From contig JAEZDX010000357.1 of assembly GCA_023417975.1 (NCBI GenBank), forward strand, positions 1 to 9,224: DNA of 9,224 nt. Reading direction: 5' to 3'. The position numbers and the translations under genes were made by a program. This stretch comes from Bacillota bacterium (lineage in GTDB: Bacteria; Bacillota; Clostridia; Clostridiales; Clostridiaceae). This document shows positions 1 through 5,839 of this stretch, piece by piece (positions within the stretch are counted from its first letter, which is position 1; each line of letters starts with the position of its first letter). The notes under the pieces were generated by a model. That model saw only the letters and a program-made list of their open reading frames with translations. It was not told the DNA's origin and searched no databases.

Positions 1-1204
1 AGGCAGCACTGCTTAAAGCTCCTTGGTTACCATTTGCAATTTCATTGATATTTGCGCTTAAGATACTGCATACCGAATCAACATTGTTTTTTAGAACTTG
101 GTCCATGTCATTGGTTATAAGATTGGATAAGTTAATTTCCGTTCTTCCGATAATTTGTGTCCCCTGGGCAGCTTGGTCTACACCATAAACTACATAACCA
201 ACCGGATTTGAAGTATAATATACAACAATTGTCCCCGGTCTGCTTGAATATTTACTTTCTATATTTCCATAATCAGGTTGAGGATTTGAAATTATGGAAT
301 ACATAACATTCGGATCTACCCAATTATTATCATTGCCTATAGAATCTACATTTAGATAATATGGATTTACAATATGCTTTGATGCATTCCCTGGAGTAAA
401 TTGATTGTATAGGTCATTATATAGCGGTCCTTGGATTACGTCCCAAGTGTGACTGTTAGGCGCACCTTTAATTATTCTTTCCACCGCAATACTTCTTAGA
501 TAAGTAACAACATCCCCGATATTTCCAAGCAGCTTTTGAGTGTTCGTCTCATTTGGATTTTCTCCGTTACCGCCGCCTGGGTTTTCTCCACTGCCTCCGC
601 CTGTTCCGCTGGCTACAGCAGGCGGTACTTCAGGGAATTTTATTACACTGGCCATAGAAACTTCCCCGGTGTTATCAACACCGTAAACTACATAACCAGC
701 TTTATAAACCATAATTACTACATCCCCAAGAAACTCTCTACCTTTAGGCATAGCTGCCTTTGCAGCCTCATTATCACTTGGCAGAGTGTCATCTGCGTTA
801 CTTGTATAGCCTAGTACTATTGATGCTGAAGTAGGATTATTTAGAGCGACATTACCTTGAGTAAAATTTATTGAAGTGATATTTTTAAAAGGATTCTCAA
901 TAGCATTACTACCTGAAAAATAGTCAGTCATAGCTGTTTTAAGCTTCACTAAAACGCCATCGGTTCCACCCATAGCTTCAGAATAGCTATTCCCACTGGC
1001 GAAAGCAGCATTATATGTAAGTATATCCTTCGTACCTCGATTTTCAAGAAAGGATCTTACAAGCATTGCATTGGAAACAACAGCCTGATTCTTAGACTCG
1101 GTTTTTACGCTGCCTACATTAGGTATTATCACCATAGCCAAAATTGCTATAACAGACAATACTATCATCAGTTCTATTAATGTAAAGCCCTTTTTTCTAC
1201 TCAT
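1..1204 (-). CDS. Type IV pilin-like protein with tandem head modules (partial, C-terminus outside window)
   Basis: The first 401 residues are present; the reading frame is open to the left edge. The N-terminus MSRKKGFTLIELMIVLSVIA is a textbook type IV prepilin/pseudopilin signal: a short basic leader, the G6/F7 prepilin-peptidase cleavage site, Glu at +5 of the mature chain, then a hydrophobic helix to about residue 28. Such proteins are inserted in the membrane, cleaved and N-methylated by prepilin peptidase, and assembled into pili or pseudopili. The rest is a predicted extracellular head. GYVVYGVD occurs twice (residues 170-177 and 336-343), each at the end of a similar module of roughly 150 residues; a Gly/Asn/Pro/Glu linker (about 199-223) separates the modules. 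The start is supported by GGAG 8 bases upstream (1213-1216). No other pilus gene is visible in the window, so a major pilin, minor pilin or secreted pseudopilin role cannot be chosen. Confidence 0.9.
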   Translation of the reverse strand, partial: MSRKKGFTLIELMIVLSVIAILAMVIIPNVGSVKTESKNQAVVSNAMLVRSFLENRGTKDILTYNAAFASGNSYSEAMGGTDGVLVKLKTAMTDYFSGSNAIENPFKNITSINFTQGNVALNNPTSASIVLGYTSNADDTLPSDNEAAKAAMPKGREFLGDVVIMVYKAGYVVYGVDNTGEVSMASVIKFPEVPPAVASGTGGGSGENPGGGNGENPNETNTQKLLGNIGDVVTYLRSIAVERIIKGAPNSHTWDVIQGPLYNDLYNQFTPGNASKHIVNPYYLNVDSIGNDNNWVDPNVMYSIISNPQPDYGNIESKYSSRPGTIVVYYTSNPVGYVVYGVDQAAQGTQIIGRTEINLSNLITNDMDQVLKNNVDSVCSILSANINEIANGNQGALSSAA

Positions 1205-1309
1205 TTTTACCACTCCATATAATTTATTTGCCAGTTTGAACCGATGCTGCTATTTTATTTAATAACCTCTATGTTATTTTCTATTATATACTTTTTATTT
1301 ATATATAAT

Positions 1310-1338
1310 ATTATACATTAGTTTTAATATAGTGAAAA
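1310..1338 (-). promoter_or_regulatory. Possible sigma-A promoter of the pilin gene
   Basis: On the minus strand TTTTCA (1333-1338) is followed after 17 bases by a perfect TATAAT (1310-1315). The -35 matches the consensus at only four of six positions. It would give a leader of about 95-100 bases before the pilin ATG at 1204. A second TATAAT (1283-1288) lies in the same AT-rich stretch but has no convincing -35, so the choice is uncertain. Nothing else is evident in 1205-1366. Confidence 0.35.
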
Positions 1339-1366
1339 CTGGGTATTTTTGAAATTTACTGTCAAT

Positions 1367-1394
1367 AAAAAAAGCGCACCCTATAGAGTACGCT
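1367..1394 (-). terminator. Intrinsic terminator after the MMPL transporter gene
   Basis: Read on the minus strand, a 9-bp stem (1386-1394 with 1373-1381) closes a TATA loop and is followed by seven T (1373-1367). Three stem pairs are G-U wobbles only in the minus-strand RNA, so the hairpin is stronger in that direction. It begins 12 bases after the TAA stop of the transporter gene and insulates the pilin gene from read-through. Confidence 0.85.
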
Positions 1395-1405
1395 CTTTAT
1401 TTTAA

Positions 1406-4400
1406 TTATGCACTTTCGGTCTCCTCATATTGTAATTCATCACTGGAAGAAAACTTTTGTTTTACTAATTCCAACAATGATATAAGTGCCGGCAAGAATG
1501 TGGGAAGCAAAATGAAACACAGTGCAGAAAGTCCCACAATTACTGCTGTGGCCAATTCAATAAGAAGATATAACCCTGAAGGCATAAGTGTTGCAAAAGT
1601 ACCGCCAAGAATCAATGCCGCTGACATTACTACTCCTCCAATATTTTTCGAAGCTTTAATGATGGCTTCTCTGGCAGGAAGATGAGGATATTCCTTATAC
1701 CGCATCATGAGGAATATACTGTAATCAACCCCAAGTGAAACAATAATAATAAATGCAAAGAACGGTACAAAGGAGGAAACTCCATCGAACTTTAATATTT
1801 TATATACAACAAAGTTCGTAACCGTCATTGCAGTGTAGTAGGCAGCCATCAAGGAGCCTGTTATGAAGGCACTTGTCCAGAAAGATCTTATTACAAGCAT
1901 TAAAACCAAGAATATGCCTATTAATACTATAGTCTTAGTTCTGCTAAGATCTCCAGTAAGCACTTTATTCATATCATTTGTAGTGGAGCTTGGTCCTGCT
2001 GTTCCAAACTTCGCTTCGGAAAGGGAAGTTCCTCTAAGCACACTAGTCACAGTATCGTTTATTTTTTGAACTGTATCTATTGCTGACATTGAATATGGAT
2101 CGTCATTTAATATTATGAGAAGCTTGCTTATCTTTCTATCACCTGTCATAAAGCTGTCCATAGCTTTCTTAAAATCAGCATTTTCTAAAGCTTCCTTAGG
2201 CATAAAGAAGGTTTTATTGCTATTAAGCTGCGTAAGGAACCCATTAGTTTTGTCCAATCCATCTGATATAGCACCAAGACCGTCACCGCTCTTAACTATA
2301 CCATCCTTTAATTGCCCCATTCCACCGGAAAGCTGTGAGAGACCATCATTTAGTTTTTGTTGTCCACCCTTTAACTGACCAACTCCATCTGTTATCTTTT
2401 TCATATTTTTAATAATTTCTTCTTGTCCTGCACTTCCTTTTTTAAGGCCATCCGCAAGACCTGCGGCTCCGGCCTCTAAGCTGGTGATACCATCCATAAA
2501 ACTTGGATTATTCTGTGTTCCCGGTTCGAAGGATTTTGCTAGCTGGTCAAGGCCACCTTTAAGCTTGGAAAGTCCCTCTACCATGCTGTCATATTGTGTA
2601 TTCAGTGCACTAATACCTTGTGAAACCTGCTGTATAGAATTTGATAAAAGCGTCAAATTCCCTCTTAATGCTTTTACATCCGCATCATCTGCTCCAAGTC
2701 TGCTTTCGAGACTGTGCAGCGCTGGCTCCATTTGTGCTATCATACCATTAAGTTGACTTAATACACCAGGTAATTCACCATAACCCGGCATATCAGGATA
2801 ACCCGGTATATTCTTTATACCTGCACTCAATTGGGTAAATCCGCCTTGTATGCTTGAAATACTGCCTGACATTGTCTGAAGGCTGCCTTTAATTAAATTA
2901 GCTCCATCTTTCAGCTTAGTTAGCCCTCCATTTATACTTGCTGCTCCGTTAGCACCCTGAGCGATTCCTCCGTCAATTTGTTCTAAACCTGAAGTAATAC
3001 TTCCCAAGCCTGTCTGTATATCACCTGTTCCTTTTACTAAATCACTTACACTTGAAAAATCAGGTGCATTCAAATTACTGCTAATTTGATTCAATCCGTT
3101 GTGAATCTGGTCAACTCCGCCTTTTGTAGCTGAAATACCATCCGTAACGGATTTTGTCTGATCACTTATATAAAAATTGTCTATTTGCTTTCCTTGCGGC
3201 TGAGTAACACTGGAAACCTGTTTTACTCCCTTTATGCTCTTTATTCTTTCTGTAAGCTGATCTATGACTGCAAGAGAAGTATTATTATCCATTGCATCCT
3301 TATTTTCAACCACCACTGTAGTAGGCAATGCCTGCCCTCTGCTAAAATGCTCTGCAACTATATTAAAGCCTTTGGAAGATGGGTATGAATTACCTAATTC
3401 TTTTAATGTATCAAATCCCATTTTAGGACTGCTGAAATATGCTATAGGAACCATTATGATGATTATAGCCAGCGTCACAATAATAGGATGCTTTACTGAA
3501 ATAGAAGTGACTTTTTCCCACAGCTTGCTGTCCTTATGTCCTTCTGCATTTTTTGAAGGCCAGAACAGCTTCTTGCCCAATACCTTCATAACAGCAGGTG
3601 TAAAAGTCATAATCTCAAGCATCAATACTACAGCTGCAATAGCAACTACATTACCTGACTGATATATACCGAATTCCGCAAAACTCAGGCTTAAAAAGGC
3701 AATAAAAATTGTTGATATACTATATGCAATAGTTTTGCCTGCAGTTTTATAGGAAATGATAATAGCTTCGTCAACGGAGCTTCCGTGAGCCAGCTCTTCT
3801 TTAAATCTATTAAACAGCAAAATATTATAATCTGTACCTATACCGAATAGAATCAGTACTAGCAGCATCTGCGTAAGACTTGTTATGGGAAAGTTTAGTT
3901 TATCAATTAGCTGTGCCGCTATTCCCATTGAGCAGAGATAAGAAACTCCTACCGCTATCAGAGATACCAATGGTGCTACTACAGATCGGAACATAAGTAT
4001 TAATACAACCAGTATAAATACTACTGTGATAGCCGCACTTTTCTCTACACCGGACTCAGTAGCTTTTAAATAGTCATTGTTAATAAAATCTTCACCTGTT
4101 ATATAATGCTCTGCTTTAACATTTGTGAGCTTTGCTTCAATGTCCTTCTTTATATCATCTACTTCCCTGCCTTGCTTATCCAATCTGAAAGTAATCATAA
4201 GCGTTGTTCCGTCTTTTGAAATAAGTTGATCCTTTGCCCCCTCCATTTCAAATGGGTCTATAAATTCATCGAGACCAAGCTTACTCTTATCGTGTTTTAT
4301 AGAATTAAATGCGGTCTCTATTTGCTTCATTTCATCATCATTTATTTTATTTGCATCATAAAATGCAATTATACTGCTCTTTCCTTTAGCAGAACTCATC

Positions 4401-4567
4401 TTGTTAAGTATTTGTTGAGCAATCTGTGATGGGCTGTCACTGCTTAAGGTTTCTTGCCCTCTAAATCTTAATATGGCATTTACGTCAGGTTGAAATACTG
4501 CCAGCAATACAGCCGCTGCAATCCAGATTGCAAAGCTTGCCCATCGCATCTTAATAATTTTTCTCAT
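1406..4567 (-). CDS. MMPL/RND-family membrane transporter with YhgE-like coiled loop
   Basis: The protein has 1053 residues and the duplicated RND/MMPL layout: a first helix (about 10-26), an extracytoplasmic domain (27-177), five or six helices (178-378), a very long second extracytoplasmic domain (379-877), then five helices (878-1034). Both halves carry the Asp-Tyr pair typical of the MMPL proton relay: GIGTDYN (D246, Y247) and SLGVDYS (D948, Y949). Residues about 475-785 are a Gly-rich repeat of the type G-L-x-Q-L-x-x-G, also seen in YhgE/Pip-type Firmicute proteins, predicted to form a long helical arm outside the membrane. The family exports lipids, peptides or drugs using the proton gradient; the substrate here is unknown. 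The start at 4567 is chosen because GGGAGGA (4574-4580) sits 7 bases upstream; an in-frame ATG at 4582 has no such site. The nearby TetR gene and shared operators suggest ligand-induced expression. Confidence 0.93.
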   Translation of the reverse strand: MRKIIKMRWASFAIWIAAAVLLAVFQPDVNAILRFRGQETLSSDSPSQIAQQILNKMSSAKGKSSIIAFYDANKINDDEMKQIETAFNSIKHDKSKLGLDEFIDPFEMEGAKDQLISKDGTTLMITFRLDKQGREVDDIKKDIEAKLTNVKAEHYITGEDFINNDYLKATESGVEKSAAITVVFILVVLILMFRSVVAPLVSLIAVGVSYLCSMGIAAQLIDKLNFPITSLTQMLLVLILFGIGTDYNILLFNRFKEELAHGSSVDEAIIISYKTAGKTIAYSISTIFIAFLSLSFAEFGIYQSGNVVAIAAVVLMLEIMTFTPAVMKVLGKKLFWPSKNAEGHKDSKLWEKVTSISVKHPIIVTLAIIIIMVPIAYFSSPKMGFDTLKELGNSYPSSKGFNIVAEHFSRGQALPTTVVVENKDAMDNNTSLAVIDQLTERIKSIKGVKQVSSVTQPQGKQIDNFYISDQTKSVTDGISATKGGVDQIHNGLNQISSNLNAPDFSSVSDLVKGTGDIQTGLGSITSGLEQIDGGIAQGANGAASINGGLTKLKDGANLIKGSLQTMSGSISSIQGGFTQLSAGIKNIPGYPDMPGYGELPGVLSQLNGMIAQMEPALHSLESRLGADDADVKALRGNLTLLSNSIQQVSQGISALNTQYDSMVEGLSKLKGGLDQLAKSFEPGTQNNPSFMDGITSLEAGAAGLADGLKKGSAGQEEIIKNMKKITDGVGQLKGGQQKLNDGLSQLSGGMGQLKDGIVKSGDGLGAISDGLDKTNGFLTQLNSNKTFFMPKEALENADFKKAMDSFMTGDRKISKLLIILNDDPYSMSAIDTVQKINDTVTSVLRGTSLSEAKFGTAGPSSTTNDMNKVLTGDLSRTKTIVLIGIFLVLMLVIRSFWTSAFITGSLMAAYYTAMTVTNFVVYKILKFDGVSSFVPFFAFIIIVSLGVDYSIFLMMRYKEYPHLPAREAIIKASKNIGGVVMSAALILGGTFATLMPSGLYLLIELATAVIVGLSALCFILLPTFLPALISLLELVKQKFSSSDELQYEETESA

Positions 4568-4609
4568 TCTATGTCCTCCCATTTATTAATGTAAATTAAA
4601 TTCATAATC

Positions 4610-4712
4610 TATATAGAACACATTAAAATTCTTACATTGTGACGAGTAAAATATCCAATCTTCACGGATTTTTGCGAAGACAGAATGTAAAAGACTTTTT
4701 GCGTTCTATATA
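4610..4712. repeat. 103-bp imperfect inverted repeat in the transporter leader
   Basis: Three paired blocks share one centre at base 4661. The perfect 10-bp ends are TATATAGAAC (4610-4619) and GTTCTATATA (4703-4712). Exactly 12 bases further in on each side come TTACATTGTG (4632-4641) and CAGAATGTAA (4681-4690), 9 of 10 paired. Innermost are AAATATCC (4649-4656) and GGATTTTT (4666-4673), 7 of 8 paired. The shared centre and equal spacing argue against chance. If transcribed it would fold as a long interrupted hairpin in the transporter mRNA leader. It could instead be a small non-coding transposable element (MITE-like) or a decayed one; no target duplication was established. Confidence 0.6.
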
Positions 4713-4723
4713 AATAAACTTCT

Positions 4724-4739
4724 ATGAACACTCGTTCAT
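4724..4739. promoter_or_regulatory. TetR-type operator 1 upstream of the transporter
   Basis: ATGAAC-ACTC-GTTCAT is a perfect 6-bp-arm palindrome with a 4-base centre, the usual form of TetR-family operators. It is one of four copies in the window, all flanking the repressor or transporter genes. It lies 157 bases before the transporter ATG, just upstream of the long inverted repeat. A TTGAAC (4745-4750 on the minus strand) upstream could belong to a promoter here, but no convincing -10 follows. Confidence 0.8.
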
Positions 4740-4900
4740 TATTGGTTCAAAATAATTTTCCTATTTGTCACTCATTGCGCTGCTCCATGAAAATTCCAAA
4801 ACTACTATAACAGCTTCTGCAGTATTTATTTACCTCCTCGGTCTATTCTTATCCGTCATTTGACACCTTTCTTCCCTCCTTTAAATTGCTGAAAAATTAA

Positions 4901-4916
4901 ATGAACTTTCGTTCAC
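4901..4916. promoter_or_regulatory. TetR-type operator 2 upstream of the transporter
   Basis: ATGAAC-TTTC-GTTCAC has 5-bp perfect arms (TGAAC/GTTCA) and one mismatch at the outermost base. It lies about 18 bases downstream of the possible -10 at 4934-4939, where a bound repressor would block an elongating polymerase. Confidence 0.75.
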
Positions 4917-4933
4917 TATTAATAATAAAAATA

Positions 4934-4962
4934 AAGATAAGCTTTAAAACCAAAATGAACAA
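4934..4962 (-). promoter_or_regulatory. Possible promoter of the MMPL transporter gene
   Basis: On the minus strand TTGTTC (4957-4962) is followed after 17 bases by TATCTT (4934-4939). Both hexamers are imperfect. Position supports it: the -35 lies inside operator 3 and operator 2 follows just downstream, as expected for a repressed promoter. It would give an unusually long leader of about 360 bases before the ATG at 4567. A promoter nearer operator 1 cannot be excluded. Confidence 0.35.
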
Positions 4963-4970
4963 TCGTTCAT
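4955..4970. promoter_or_regulatory. TetR-type operator 3
   Basis: ATGAAC-AATC-GTTCAT is a perfect 6-bp-arm palindrome with the same spacing and flanking C as the other copies. It lies directly after the tetR terminator in the minus-strand direction and overlaps the possible -35 of the transporter gene. Confidence 0.8.
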
Positions 4971-4979
4971 TTTTCTTTT

Positions 4980-5014
4980 AAAAATTATTTTCATACTTTG
5001 TAGTATGAAAATAA
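4980..5014 (-). terminator. Intrinsic terminator after the TetR gene
   Basis: A perfect 13-bp AT-rich stem (4985-4997 with 5002-5014) closes a 4-base loop and is followed on the minus strand by five T (4984-4980). It starts 4 bases after the tetR stop codon. It implies that tetR is mainly transcribed alone and that the downstream transporter gene needs its own promoter. The low GC content of the stem may allow some read-through. Confidence 0.75.
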
Positions 5015-5018
5015 GATA

Positions 5019-5612
5019 CTATTCCCATCTCTTATCAATATCAATAAAATATATATTTATTAGCTGTGAAATAAGATAGCTTATCATTATACCGTCATTA
5101 TTGTTCCTTAAAATGATGCTGACGCCTTCCAAAAGGGTTGATGCCAGTACATATGTAATAAATTCATTTTTTACTGTTAAGCCCTTTCCCCGTATTTCCG
5201 GAATAAGTCTCTCCTTTAGCATGCCGTCAACATAGAGAACTAGTCCTTCTTTCATATTCTCATATTTTGAACCCTTGCTTTTATCCAGTAAAATCAGAAG
5301 CTCGGAGCTGCTATCTTTAAATACCTCAATTATCTTGTCTTTGATTAACATCAGTTCATCTACAGCATCTGAATTTGCTTTGTCAACCTTTTTCAAATTA
5401 TTAATATAATTCATAAGCCTATCATAAACAGGGTCCACAATAGCATTAAACAAATCTTCTTTACTTTTAAAATATCTGTATACATTTCCTAAAGCAACGC
5501 CTGCATCCTTTGCAATATTACGCACAGAAGCATCCATATATCCTTCTTTTTTAAAAGCTTTTAATGCCGCTGCCAATATCCTAGTTTTTACATCTTCCTT
5601 AAGGTATTGCAT
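5019..5612 (-). CDS. TetR/AcrR-family transcriptional repressor
   Basis: A 197-residue protein of normal length for the family. Residues about 8-55 form the TetR N-terminal DNA-binding domain: TRILAAALKAFKKEGY, the turn helix VRNIAKDAGV (30-39), and the recognition region LGNVYRYFKSKEDLF (41-55) with the near-invariant Y-x-Y/H-F-x-S/x-K-E pattern. The rest is all-helical and serves ligand binding and dimerisation; it matches no subgroup I can name, so the inducer is unknown. The start at 5612 is chosen because GGAGG (5620-5624) is 7 bases upstream. An in-frame ATG six codons earlier (5630) is the left edge of operator 4 and lies only a few bases after the predicted transcript start, so it is unlikely to be used. 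Four shared operators indicate that it represses itself and the MMPL transporter. Confidence 0.93.
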   Translation of the reverse strand: MQYLKEDVKTRILAAALKAFKKEGYMDASVRNIAKDAGVALGNVYRYFKSKEDLFNAIVDPVYDRLMNYINNLKKVDKANSDAVDELMLIKDKIIEVFKDSSSELLILLDKSKGSKYENMKEGLVLYVDGMLKERLIPEIRGKGLTVKNEFITYVLASTLLEGVSIILRNNNDGIMISYLISQLINIYFIDIDKRWE

Positions 5613-5614
5613 GA

Positions 5615-5630
5615 ATGAACCTCCGTTCAT
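5615..5630. promoter_or_regulatory. TetR-type operator 4, containing the tetR Shine-Dalgarno
   Basis: ATGAAC-CTCC-GTTCAT is a perfect 6-bp-arm palindrome. In the gene direction it reads ATGAAC-GGAG-GTTCAT, so its centre is the core of the ribosome-binding site for the ATG at 5612. It starts about 4 bases after the predicted transcript start, a position where bound repressor would block initiation. Confidence 0.85.
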
Positions 5631-5640
5631 TTTTATTAAT

Positions 5641-5669
5641 ATTTTACATTAAAAAACTATAAATGTAAA
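5641..5669 (-). promoter_or_regulatory. Promoter of the TetR gene
   Basis: On the minus strand TTTACA (5664-5669), 17 bases, then TAAAAT (5641-5646); each hexamer matches the sigma-A consensus at five of six positions. Transcription would start near 5634, immediately before operator 4, giving a leader of only about 22 bases. This arrangement supports tight autorepression. Confidence 0.7.
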
Positions 5670-5691
5670 GAACTTATCCATTTCTCTTTTT

Positions 5692-5710
5692 AATGTGTAA
5701 TTCACACATT
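5692..5710. promoter_or_regulatory. Inverted repeat between tetR and the MFS gene, possible operator
   Basis: AATGTGT-aattc-ACACATT has perfect 7-bp arms around a 5-base centre. It lies 39 bases upstream of the MFS -35 and 23 bases upstream of the tetR -35, in the divergent intergenic region. It resembles a dimeric regulator site (TGTG...CACA core) but differs from the TetR operators of this window. No regulator is assigned. Confidence 0.4.
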
Positions 5711-5748
5711 TTAATTATAAATTATGAAATTACATATGATTTATCACA

Positions 5749-5777
5749 TTGGCATGTATGCTAACGGATGATATAAT
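5749..5777 (+). promoter_or_regulatory. Sigma-A promoter of the MFS gene
   Basis: TTGGCA (5749-5754), a 17-base spacer and a perfect TATAAT (5772-5777) form a near-consensus promoter. Transcription would begin near 5784, giving a leader of about 56 bases to the ATG at 5840. None of the TetR-type operators overlaps it. Confidence 0.75.
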
Positions 5778-5779
5778 GA

Positions 5780-5825
5780 TTTGGACGAATTATAAATTTA
5801 ATAATTTGGTACGAATTTTATAAAA
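5780..5825. repeat. Imperfect direct repeat in the MFS leader
   Basis: TTTGGACGAATTATAAA (5780-5796) recurs as TTTGGTACGAATTTTATAAA (5805-5824), with small insertions and a 25-base phase. The copies cover the predicted transcript start and most of the leader, ending just before the weak ribosome-binding site GGTGAT (5830-5835). They may be tandem regulator sites or a chance AT-rich duplication. Confidence 0.4.
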
Positions 5826-5839
5826 GCTTGGTGATATTT

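Larger units (their letters stand above)
4568..5018. other. Control region between the TetR and MMPL genes, no protein gene
   Basis: These 451 bases hold, in the minus-strand reading direction, the tetR terminator, operator 3 (4955-4970) with a possible promoter, operator 2 (4901-4916), two Shine-Dalgarno-like motifs without a clear gene (4874-4880 and 4832-4839), operator 1 (4724-4739), a long imperfect inverted repeat (4610-4712) and the transporter's Shine-Dalgarno (4574-4580). No open frame of useful length with a start codon and ribosome-binding site was found on either strand. Confidence 0.75.

Noticed and set aside
536..814. Open frame of 92 codons on the plus strand
   Set aside because: It lies wholly antisense to the pilin gene, has no ribosome-binding site and no recognisable protein features.
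2215..3145. DNA tandem repeat in the transporter gene
   Set aside because: The periodicity is at the protein level (Gly/Leu/Gln pattern); the nucleotide copies are too diverged to be called a DNA repeat array.
1500..4429. Several plus-strand frames of 61-132 codons
   Set aside because: All lie antisense to the MMPL gene, whose frame is strongly supported by motifs throughout; their sequences look like antisense translations of Gly- and Leu-rich repeats and helices.
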